Assembly: GCA_963695175.1 (NCBI GenBank)
Contig: CAVOGG010000004.1
Span: 682,001-746,000 of the forward strand
Direction of reading: 5' to 3'
Length of the DNA stretch: 64,000 bases
DNA from: Fodinibacter sp963695175
Lineage (GTDB): Bacteria; Actinomycetota; Actinomycetes; Actinomycetales; Dermatophilaceae
Below are positions 1 to 6,683 of the stretch, piece by piece. How positions within the stretch are numbered: the first letter of the stretch is position 1; every line of letters starts with the position of its first letter. Position numbers and translations under genes: made by a program. A model generated the notes under the pieces. That model worked only from the letters and a program-made list of their open reading frames with translations. It was not told where the DNA came from and did no database searches.

Positions 1-984
1 CTCAGCGACGACCCGGGCCGGTCGGAGCAGAACCCGATCCTCTTCACCGCTCCCGACGGCGCCGTCTGGTTGCTCTACACGGCTCAGGTCGCGGGCAACC
101 AGGACACCGCCGAAGTGCGACGGCGCGTCTCGCGCGACGGCGGGGCCACGTGGGAGCCGGCGACGGTGCTCCTGCCGGCGACCGACGCCGGTGGGGTCTT
201 CGTCCGCCAGCCTCCGGTCGTGCTTGCGAGCGGTCGGATCCTGCTGCCCGTCTTCAACTGCACGACGGTGCCGGGGGAGAAGTGGGTCGGCAACGAGGAC
301 ACGTCGAGTGTCTGGTGGAGCGACGACGGCGGGGTCACGTGGAACGACGTGCAGGTGCCGGGCTCGCTCGGCCGCGTGCACATGAACATCGTGGTGCGAC
401 AGGGCGGTTCGCTCTGGGCCTGCTTCCGTAGTCGCTGGGCCGACCACGTCTGGGAGACCACATCGCGCGACGACGGCCTGACCTGGGCCGAGCCCACGGC
501 GACCGTCCTGCCGAACAACAACTCGTCGATCCAAGCGGTCTCGACGGGTAGTGGCGAGGTCGCACTCGTCTTCAACCGGAGCTCGGCGGCGGACGCCACC
601 GAGCGGCGCGTGTCGCTCTACGACGAGATCGACGACGAGGGCGTGCGCGACGGCATCGACGGCCCGGTGCTGGCGGAGCCCTCGATCGACACCGATGACG
701 GCCGACCCAAGGCCTTCTGGGGCGTACCCCGGGCACCGATGACGCTCGGGCTCAGCCCCGACGAGGGCCGCTCGTGGCCGGTCACGGTCGACCTCGAGAC
801 CGGTGACGGCTACTGCATGTCGAACAACTCCCGTGACGGGCTCAACCGCGAGCTCTCATACCCGTCGGTCCTGCCCGGTCCCGACGGCGACCTGCACGTG
901 GCCTACACCTACCACCGGCGCGCCATCAAGCACGTGCACCTGCCGAAGCACGTCGTCGACCGTCTCCGGGGCCCGTCCCGGTGA
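1..984 (+). CDS. Sialidase (BNR/Asp-box repeat) family protein, 5' end cut by window edge
   Basis: The reading frame is open from base 1, so the start lies outside the window. About 327 residues are visible. Four Asp-box motifs of the form S-x-D-x-G-x-T/S-W are seen (SRDGGATW, SDDGGVTW, SRDDGLTW, SPDEGRSW), spaced as in a six-bladed beta-propeller. The family includes exo-sialidases and related glycosidases; I cannot assign a substrate from this fragment. The stop overlaps the GTG of the following dehydrogenase (GTGA at 981-984), so the two are translationally coupled and may act in one sugar or sialoside pathway. The family call is firm; enzymatic activity is inference. Confidence 0.85.
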   Translation, partial: LSDDPGRSEQNPILFTAPDGAVWLLYTAQVAGNQDTAEVRRRVSRDGGATWEPATVLLPATDAGGVFVRQPPVVLASGRILLPVFNCTTVPGEKWVGNEDTSSVWWSDDGGVTWNDVQVPGSLGRVHMNIVVRQGGSLWACFRSRWADHVWETTSRDDGLTWAEPTATVLPNNNSSIQAVSTGSGEVALVFNRSSAADATERRVSLYDEIDDEGVRDGIDGPVLAEPSIDTDDGRPKAFWGVPRAPMTLGLSPDEGRSWPVTVDLETGDGYCMSNNSRDGLNRELSYPSVLPGPDGDLHVAYTYHRRAIKHVHLPKHVVDRLRGPSR

Positions 985-1724
985 CTGCGGCGTCGGTGCC
1001 CGAGCCGTCCTCCACTTCACCTGACGAGCGCGCCACACGCACCGCGGTCGTCACGGGCGCCAGCTCGGGCATCGGCCTCGCCATCGCCCGCGACCTCGCC
1101 GGCGCCGGGTGGCACGTCCTCGGGCTCAGCCGCTCCCGCGGCGCGCTGCCGGACGACGCCACGTGGGTGCCGTGCGACCTGGCTGACGTGATATCAGCCG
1201 GCGAGGCCGTGCGGACGGTGCGCGAGACCGCGACCGGCGGCGTGGACGCGATCGTCCACGCCGCCGGCCTGCAGTTCTCCGCGGGGGTCGGCGAGCTGCG
1301 GCCCGAGCACGGCGAGCGGATGTGGGCCGTTCACGTGCGCGGGGCGGAGATCGTCGTCGGTGGCCTCGTCTCCTCGCTCAGGGACGGCGGTCGCGTCGTG
1401 CTCGTCGGCAGCCGCACCATGGCCGGGGTTGCCGGTAAGAGCCAGTACGCCGCTACGAAGGCCGCGCTCGCCGCGATGGCCCGGTCGTGGGCGGCCGAGC
1501 TCGCCCGCCGCGGAGTCACGGTCAACGTCGTCGCACCGGGCCCGACCCGCACCCCGATGCTCGACGACCCGAACCGCGCGTCGGTGCCGCCGGTGGTCCC
1601 GCCTCTCGGGCGGCTCGTCGAGCCCGCGGAAGTCGCGGCGCTGACGCGCTTCCTGCTCGAACCGACCGGAGCAATGGTGACCGGCCAGACCATCGTCATG
1701 TGCGGTGGCGCATCCCTGACGTGA
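981..1724 (+). CDS. SDR family NAD(P)-dependent oxidoreductase
   Basis: This 247-residue protein has the classical short-chain dehydrogenase length. The cofactor loop TGASSGIG is at residues 25-32, HAAG near 93-96 replaces the usual NNAG, and the catalytic Ser144, Tyr156 and Lys160 (YAATK) are present. The tail after the PG motif (VVAPGPTRTPM) and the C-terminal GQTIVMCGG are typical of FabG-like members. The GTG start at 981 overlaps the sialidase stop. The enzyme should oxidise or reduce an alcohol or ketone with NAD(P)(H) in the cytoplasm; the substrate is unknown, and a sugar-derived one would fit the neighbour. Confidence 0.9.
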   Translation: MTAASVPEPSSTSPDERATRTAVVTGASSGIGLAIARDLAGAGWHVLGLSRSRGALPDDATWVPCDLADVISAGEAVRTVRETATGGVDAIVHAAGLQFSAGVGELRPEHGERMWAVHVRGAEIVVGGLVSSLRDGGRVVLVGSRTMAGVAGKSQYAATKAALAAMARSWAAELARRGVTVNVVAPGPTRTPMLDDPNRASVPPVVPPLGRLVEPAEVAALTRFLLEPTGAMVTGQTIVMCGGASLT

Positions 1725-1729
1725 GGAAT

Positions 1730-1806
1730 TGGTGGGCCTCGTCGGGCTCGAACCGACGACCGGCGGATTTCAAAGTCCGGGCCTCTACCCACTGAGCTAG
1801 AGGCCC
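1730..1806 (-). tRNA. Probable tRNA with encoded CCA and an unusual 8-nt anticodon loop; isotype uncertain
   Basis: On the minus strand the sequence folds as a cloverleaf. It has a perfect 7-bp acceptor stem (GGGCCTC/GAGGCCC), a T-arm of 5 bp with loop TTCGAGC, D-loop AGTGGGTA, discriminator A and an encoded CCA at 1730-1732. The anticodon arm is odd: CCGGA pairs with TCCGC through four pairs and a C-C mismatch, enclosing an 8-base loop CTTTGAAA. The D-stem also ends in a G-G mismatch. Read from the 5' side the anticodon would be TTG (Gln), but a four-base or non-functional reading is possible. It ends 6 bases from the convergent dehydrogenase stop and borders the accessory segment. Confidence 0.7.
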
Positions 1807-2172
1807 GGGGGGTGGGGAGTCTAAATGCAACTTCCCTCGCAACTCCGATCGGAACAACAGCCCGGGTTCACCTGCCTCGGTCCGTGGTGGGGCCGCTCGA
1901 CTGGTCGTGCCGCTGCTCGGCTGCGCGGGCCTCGGCGGCCCGATTCGGCGGCGGGGACTGCATCCTGGCCCGGCGGTGGCCGTGGCCTGGGCCCCGCCTG
2001 CTTCGCTTCCGCGCCATCTGCCGCCCCTAGGAACTCGGTTGCCTCCTGATGCCCTGGCGGGAGTTCTTGGGGGCCACTCGAACGGGAAGCATTTCGTGGC
2101 AACGACTTTGGGAGGCCCGGAGTGCAAGAGGTGTGCGGCTGAGGAGAGTTCTTCGTACTTCGGGCTAGGAGG
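1807..2172. other. Intergenic stretch with no supported gene
   Basis: These 366 bases lie between the tRNA and the antitoxin remnant. Open frames exist on both strands but their translations are arginine- and proline-rich and resemble nothing I recognise. The codon use is that of non-coding GC-rich DNA. A TGA at 2140-2142 closes the frame just upstream of the antitoxin remnant. Its position between a tRNA and a toxin-antitoxin remnant suggests debris of an integrated element. Confidence 0.5.
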
Positions 2173-2349
2173 AACATCACCCGCGCCGGCCACGACCCGG
2201 TGGTCATCGTCTCGCTCGAGGACTACGAGTCACTGCGCGAGACGGCCTACCTGATGCGCTCGCCGACCAACGCGCGTCGCCTGCTGGATGCCATGGAGCG
2301 CCTCGAGGCCGGCCACGGCGAGCCGCACGATCTGATCGACGCCGACTGA
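2173..2349 (+). pseudogene. yefM: 5'-truncated YefM/Phd-type antitoxin remnant
   Basis: The frame reads NITRAGHDPVVIVSLEDYES and continues through RETAYLMRSPTNARRLLDAM to a TGA at 2347-2349. This matches the middle and C-terminal toxin-binding part of YefM antitoxins. The first thirty or so residues, which carry the DNA-binding N-terminal fold, are missing. The same frame meets TGA at 2140-2142, and there is no ATG or GTG between that stop and the conserved segment. The neighbouring toxin follows after one base. I infer a deletion that removed the promoter-proximal half; translation from a rare start such as ATC cannot be excluded. Confidence 0.75.
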
Positions 2350-2350
2350 C

Positions 2351-2608
2351 GTGCTGCTCGTCTGGGACGCGAACGCCTGGCAGGACTACCTGTGGTGGCA
2401 AGCCCAGGACCGCAGAGTCCTCAAGCGGATCAACCTGCTGCTGACCGACATCCAGCGCAACGGCAACGAGGGCATCGGGAAGCCGGAGGCGCTCAAGCAC
2501 GACTTCGCCGGCTACTGGTCCCGGCGCATCACTGATGAGCACCGCCTCGTCTACAAGCTGGTGGACCAAGAGATCCGGATCGCCGCCTGCCGGTACCACT
2601 ACGGCTAA
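2351..2608 (+). CDS. yoeB: Txe/YoeB family mRNA interferase toxin
   Basis: This 85-residue protein has the full length of YoeB, a ribosome-associated endoribonuclease that cleaves mRNA in the A site. The conserved blocks are GKPEALKH (general-base Glu), WSRRITDEHRLVY (catalytic Arg) and the terminal CRYHYG, whose His and Tyr form the active site. Nothing looks disabled. It starts with GTG one base after the stop of the antitoxin remnant, the standard arrangement of yefM-yoeB operons. With the antitoxin truncated, either the toxin is silent, the remnant still neutralises it, or a second YefM elsewhere does. Family identity is firm; present activity is unknown. Confidence 0.9.
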   Translation: MLLVWDANAWQDYLWWQAQDRRVLKRINLLLTDIQRNGNEGIGKPEALKHDFAGYWSRRITDEHRLVYKLVDQEIRIAACRYHYG

Positions 2609-2861
2609 AGCCGCCCGACGACGCAACAAGCCAAGTGCACTATCCGCGACATGAATGGACGCTTCCCTCGAAAAGCAATGATGAGCGCAACACCCCACGG
2701 CTGTACTGGATGTCCGTCTGTGGTCGACGAGTTGATAGAGGTGGTCTCGGTGAGGGACTACGGTGCACTGGCAGAGGTCTGCGTCGCGTCAGTGCAGTTG
2801 CCCACCGTCCCTGCTCGAGCCAGCGGTTCGCGCTGGATGGGGCCACTGACGCCCTCGACCG

Positions 2862-2874
2862 TAGGATCGCGCGC
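2862..2874 (+). promoter_or_regulatory. Candidate leaderless promoter of proS
   Basis: TAGGAT at 2862-2867 fits the actinobacterial -10 pattern TANNNT and stands seven bases before the proS ATG, so transcription would start at or near the initiation codon. The same arrangement precedes the MFS gene at 35050 and purM at 44765. There is no convincing -35. The 2609-2861 stretch upstream shows no gene I can support. Confidence 0.4.
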
Positions 2875-4284
2875 ATGGCCAAGAGCGTGCTCACCCCGCA
2901 GTCCGAAGACTTTCCCCGCTGGTACCAGGACGTGGTAGCGAAGGCCGAACTGGCCGACAACGGCCCGGTGCGCGGCACCATGGTGATCCGGCCGTACGGC
3001 TACGCCATCTGGGAGCGGATGCAGGCCGACATGGACCGTCGCATCAAGGCCGCCGGTGCCCGCAACGCGTACTTCCCGCTGTTCATCCCGGAGTCCTACC
3101 TCAGGCGCGAGGCCGAGCACGTCGAGGGCTTCAGCCCCGAGCTCGCGGTCGTCACGCACGCCGGTGGCAAGCAGCTCGAGGAGCCCGTCGTGGTCCGGCC
3201 CACTTCTGAGACGGTCATCGGCGAGTTCATGGCCAAGTGGACGCAGAGCTACCGCGACCTGCCGCTGCTGCTCAACCAGTGGGCCAACGTCGTGCGGTGG
3301 GAGCTGCGCCCGCGCGTGTTCTTGCGCACCACCGAGTTCCTCTGGCAGGAGGGACACACGGCTCACGCCACCGAAGAGGATGCCCGCGCCTACGCCAAGC
3401 TGATCCACGAAGACGTCTACGCGACCTTCATGCGCGAGATGCTCGCGATGCCCGTCGTGCTCGGGCGCAAGACGCGCACGGAGCGCTTCGCCGGCGCCAC
3501 TAACACCCTCGCTCTCGAGGGCATGATGCGCGACGGCAAAGCCCTGCAGATGGGCACTTCGCACGAGCTGGGGCAGAACTTCGCCAAGGCGTTCGACATC
3601 AAGTACCTCGCCGAGTCGGGTCAGCAGGAGACGTGCTGGACCACGTCGTGGGGGTCGTCAACGCGCATGCTCGGCGGACTGATCATGGCTCACGGCGACG
3701 ACAACGGTCTGCGGGTGCCGCCTCGGCTGGCGCCGATCCAGGTGCTCGTGATGGTGGTCAAAGACGGTGAGGGTGTTGTCGAGGCCGCTCGCCAGATCGT
3801 GAGCGACCTTGTGGCACAAGGGGTTCGGGCTGAGCTTGACGTGCGCGTCGACACCGCGTTCGGTCGTCGCGCCGTCGATGCCGAGCTGAAGGGCATCCCG
3901 ATCCGCATCGAGGTCGGCCCGCGTGAGCTTGCCGAGGGCGCGGTGACCGTGGCCCGTCGCATCGCTGGCGGCAAGACGAGTGTCGCCCTGGCCGGCATCG
4001 TGCCTGGGGTGACCGCCGCGCTCGATTCCGACCACGACGCGATGTATGCCGCTGCGCTCGCTTTCAGGGACGAGCGCACTGTCGCTGTGGCGACGGTCGA
4101 CGACGCGGCCGAGGCGGCGAAGACCGGTTGGGCGACCATCCCGTGGGCGACGCTGGGGGTGGAGGGCGAGGCGCAGCTGGCCAAGTCGGCCATCACCGTC
4201 CGCTGCCTCACCCTGCCCGACGGTTCGGTGCCGACAAGCGAAGACAACCCCGAAGTCATCGCAGTAGTAGCCCGCGCCTACTGA
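2875..4284 (+). CDS. proS: Prolyl-tRNA synthetase, short (family I, archaeal/eukaryote-like) type
   Basis: This 469-residue class II synthetase charges tRNA-Pro with proline. Motif 2 (RWELRPRVFLRTTEFLWQEGHTAH) and the class II core are clear, followed by the anticodon-binding domain (APIQVLVMVV onward) and a C-terminal domain ending in RAY. The large INS editing domain of the usual bacterial enzyme (about 570-600 residues) is absent, which places it in the short family. I chose the ATG at 2875 because MAKSVLTPQSEDFPRWYQDV matches family N-termini; a longer frame upstream is not coding-like. It sits between a broken toxin-antitoxin pair and an IS remnant, so it may be acquired or a second copy. 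Confidence 0.95.
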   Translation: MAKSVLTPQSEDFPRWYQDVVAKAELADNGPVRGTMVIRPYGYAIWERMQADMDRRIKAAGARNAYFPLFIPESYLRREAEHVEGFSPELAVVTHAGGKQLEEPVVVRPTSETVIGEFMAKWTQSYRDLPLLLNQWANVVRWELRPRVFLRTTEFLWQEGHTAHATEEDARAYAKLIHEDVYATFMREMLAMPVVLGRKTRTERFAGATNTLALEGMMRDGKALQMGTSHELGQNFAKAFDIKYLAESGQQETCWTTSWGSSTRMLGGLIMAHGDDNGLRVPPRLAPIQVLVMVVKDGEGVVEAARQIVSDLVAQGVRAELDVRVDTAFGRRAVDAELKGIPIRIEVGPRELAEGAVTVARRIAGGKTSVALAGIVPGVTAALDSDHDAMYAAALAFRDERTVAVATVDDAAEAAKTGWATIPWATLGVEGEAQLAKSAITVRCLTLPDGSVPTSEDNPEVIAVVARAY

Positions 4285-4431
4285 GCCCTGATCCACCGAC
4301 CGGGTTTGGTGTTGGGCGCGTCGTGAAGCACGAAGGCTCCTGCGGGAGTGGAGGGTTGGAGCTACTACGGCTCTGATCCGCGCTCTCTCGAAGGGCCACT
4401 TCGTAAGTGAAACCTTCTCACCATCCGCCCT

Positions 4432-4665
4432 GTTTCCCTTGCTCAAGTCTCGAAGCATCGAGATGTCCAGGGCCTGCTCGGCCCGGTGCGCCTCGTCCTC
4501 CTTCAACGCCCCGTACTTGGTGCGCCACCGATAGAACGTCTGCTCGCTGACCCCGAGCTTCTTACACACCCCCGCGACCGTCGCCCCCTGCCCCTGGAGC
4601 TTCTCCGCCTCTCTCAGCTTGGCCACGATCTGCTCCGCCGAATACCTCTTCGCTGCAGCCATCAC
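4432..4665 (-). mobile_element. IS3-family transposase OrfA remnant, internally deleted and lacking OrfB
   Basis: Reading from 4665 (or the ATG at 4662, preceded by GAGG), the frame gives a helix-turn-helix OrfA start: RYSAEQIVAKLREAEKLQ, then GVCKKLGVSEQTFYRWRTKYG. After KEDEA the frame jumps to AEQALDISMLRDLSKGN. The leucine-zipper stretch normally between them, some 15 residues, is missing. Beyond KGN the translation is unrelated, and no integrase-core OrfB is found. It therefore cannot transpose by itself. No convincing terminal inverted repeats were found. It marks past insertion activity between proS and the response-regulator operon. Confidence 0.8.
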
Positions 4666-4980
4666 CTCAAACCAGTCCTCTCACTTGGTCCCAGACTCTC
4701 AAGCAAGATGGACCGAAGAACGGGGGGCCGGACAGGACGAAAGCTCGTGGAACGGTCGGGAGCGCGCGCTACCCTGTGGACCTGCGTGAGGTCCGAGACG
4801 AGGACGACCAGCAGGCACGGATGGCGCTCTGCCCCGTCGACCCGCAGGTCCGGATAGCTGAGGACGGCCAGGTCAGCATGTGGATCCCGGGCCTACCGGT
4901 CAGCGCGCGGCGACCGGTGAACCTAGTGGGCGAGTTGTGAGGCAAGCCATCTCGAATGTCGCCGACTTCTCAACAGCCTG
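4666..4980. other. Intergenic stretch with one short unrecognised reading frame
   Basis: A frame from GTG at 4776 to TGA at 4938-4940 gives 54 residues, starting VDLREVRDEDDQQARMALCP and ending NLVGEL. Its acidic, uninterrupted composition is more protein-like than the surrounding frames, but I do not recognise it and see no good ribosome binding site. It could be the tail of a gene displaced by the IS insertion. The rest of the interval shows nothing. Confidence 0.3.
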
Positions 4981-5637
4981 TCAGCCCGTGCCGCGGAGAT
5001 AGGTGAGTACCGCGAGGACGCGGCGGTGATCGTCATCCGTGTCCGGTAGATCGAGCCGGGCGAATATATTCGAGATGTGCTTCTCGACGGCGCCGATTGA
5101 CACGACCATCGCCTTGGCGATGCCCGCGTTGGTGCGGCCCTCGGCCATCAGCGCGAGAGTCTCACGTTCGCGGGGGGTGAGTGCGTCGAGCTGGCTGTTG
5201 CCGGTGGCGGACCGTGTTCCGACGAGTTCGATCACGACCTCACGGTCGAGCGCGGTGCCGCCAGCCGCGACGCGATGCAGCGCGTCGACGAACTCGGTGA
5301 CATCGCTAACCCTCTCTTTGAGGAGGTAGCCGACACCGCCTCCGGGTGAGTCGAGCAGTTCGGCGGTGTACACGGGTTCGACGTACTGCGACAGAATCAA
5401 CGTGCCCAGCGCAGGGTGCGCGGCGCGCGCGGCGATCGCTGCGCGGATGCCTTCGTCGGCAAAGTCCGGTGGCAGCCGTACGTCGATGATCGCGAGGTCG
5501 GGGTCTTGTTCGGTGATGATGTCCAGTAGCCCCGGACCGGTGTCAGTGGTGGCAACGACGTCGATCCCGGCGCCGTTGAGTAGAGCGACGAGTCCCTCCC
5601 GCAGCAGGGCGTGGTCTTCAGCGATGACTACGCGCAT
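4981..5637 (-). CDS. LuxR/NarL-family response regulator
   Basis: The 218-residue protein has a receiver domain (residues 1-120) with acidic pocket Glu7/Asp8, phospho-acceptor Asp52 in LAIIDVRLPP and Lys107. It is followed by a LuxR helix-turn-helix (residues 153-197, LTPRERETLALMAEGRTNAG). It is the last gene of a three-gene operon. Its ATG lies 10 bases inside the kinase gene, so the pair is translationally coupled and should form one two-component system. The likely target is the operon promoter near 9.0 kb. The signal is unknown. Confidence 0.93.
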   Translation of the reverse strand: MRVVIAEDHALLREGLVALLNGAGIDVVATTDTGPGLLDIITEQDPDLAIIDVRLPPDFADEGIRAAIAARAAHPALGTLILSQYVEPVYTAELLDSPGGGVGYLLKERVSDVTEFVDALHRVAAGGTALDREVVIELVGTRSATGNSQLDALTPRERETLALMAEGRTNAGIAKAMVVSIGAVEKHISNIFARLDLPDTDDDHRRVLAVLTYLRGTG

Positions 5638-6683
5638 GGCAGTTCCGCGTGCAGGTGGGTGCCTGCGCCGTCGGGCGAGCTGAAGGTCAGCGTGCCATCG
5701 AGGGCCTCGACGCGTGCGCGCAAGCCTTCGAGGCCGCTGCCCGTCAGGTCCGCGCCACCCGGGCCGTCATCTGTGACATCGACGATCAGGATGTTCGGCT
5801 GTAGTGCAAGCTCGATTCGCGCGCTGGCACCGGGCGCATGCTTGGCGACGTTGGTCAGTGCCTCCGCAATCACGAAGTAGGCGGCATTCTCAACGGCCGG
5901 CGGAACTCGCTCGCCGTCGTTGTCGGCACTCACTACCAGCGAGGCGTGTCCGCGATCGGCCAGCGACTGGGCGGCCGCGACAAGACCTCGATCCGCGAGC
6001 ACCGGTGGCGCGATGCCACGAGCAAGAGCGCGCAGCTCCTGGATGGCGACGGTGGCCTCCTCTCGCGCAGCACGTACCAGTGCGGCGGCCTCGGGGTCGT
6101 GGGCGAGTGCGGCCTCGGCGCGACCGAGTTGCATGGTCAACGCGACGAGGCGAGCCTGGGCACCATCGTGCAGATCGCGTTCGATGCGACGCAACTCGGC
6201 CGCCTGGGCATCGACCGCCTGACGACGTGTGCGGCTGAGCGTGTCAACTCGTTCTTGCAGTTCGCGGGTCTGCAGCTGGGGCACCTCTGAGCGCAGGTCG
6301 ATGAGTGCATGCAGCCCGAGGAGAAGGGCGAGTCCCAAGACCGACCACAACACCCACCAGCCGGCCGCGCCGATGAAGGCCCAGATCAGCACCAGGACCA
6401 CTGCGGTGGTGGCACTGACGTCCAGATGCCACCACACGCGTGTGCGTGCAGTGTTCGGCCGGGCACCGAGATGCTTCCACCAAAGGAAGGGGGCCAACAC
6501 GACCCCACAGCCGAGGAACACCCAACAGGGCCAGAAGTAGCCGGCCCCACTAGCCGCCCAAATCACCGTGCTGGCCAGCACGACAAGTACGGCGAGGGCG
6601 ATCGAGAATGCAAACGGCGACGTCGCTGGACGGCGTGTTGCGCCATGCGGGACGGGTCCGGGCGGAACGTGGCCGGCACTCAT
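5628..6683 (-). CDS. Two-component sensor histidine kinase (HisKA_3 type)
   Basis: The 351-residue product has about four membrane segments between residues 24 and 128, a coiled linker, and the dimerisation box RRIERDLHDGAQARL with phospho-accepting His172. The HATPase domain follows, with N-box AEALTNVAKHA (Asn278) and G-box DDGPGGADLTGSGLEGLRAR. The start at 6683 is chosen because its ATG overlaps the MMPL stop (ATGA, 6680-6683) and the preceding GAAGG can serve as a binding site. There is no large extracellular sensor domain, so it probably senses a membrane or intracellular cue, perhaps linked to the transporter it is coupled with. Confidence 0.92.
   Translation of the reverse strand: MSAGHVPPGPVPHGATRRPATSPFAFSIALAVLVVLASTVIWAASGAGYFWPCWVFLGCGVVLAPFLWWKHLGARPNTARTRVWWHLDVSATTAVVLVLIWAFIGAAGWWVLWSVLGLALLLGLHALIDLRSEVPQLQTRELQERVDTLSRTRRQAVDAQAAELRRIERDLHDGAQARLVALTMQLGRAEAALAHDPEAAALVRAAREEATVAIQELRALARGIAPPVLADRGLVAAAQSLADRGHASLVVSADNDGERVPPAVENAAYFVIAEALTNVAKHAPGASARIELALQPNILIVDVTDDGPGGADLTGSGLEGLRARVEALDGTLTFSSPDGAGTHLHAELPCA

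Noticed and set aside
1730..1806. Selenocysteine tRNA, because the plus strand shows TTTCAAA
   Set aside because: The gene folds only on the minus strand, with a normal-length T-arm and a short variable arm.
2635..2874. An N-terminal extension of prolyl-tRNA synthetase in the open frame from 2635
   Set aside because: The family N-terminus begins at MAKSVLTPQ, and the upstream residues are basic and not conserved-looking.
4776..4940. A possible 54-residue gene downstream of the IS remnant
   Set aside because: No binding site or family resemblance; kept only as a note in the intergenic entry.
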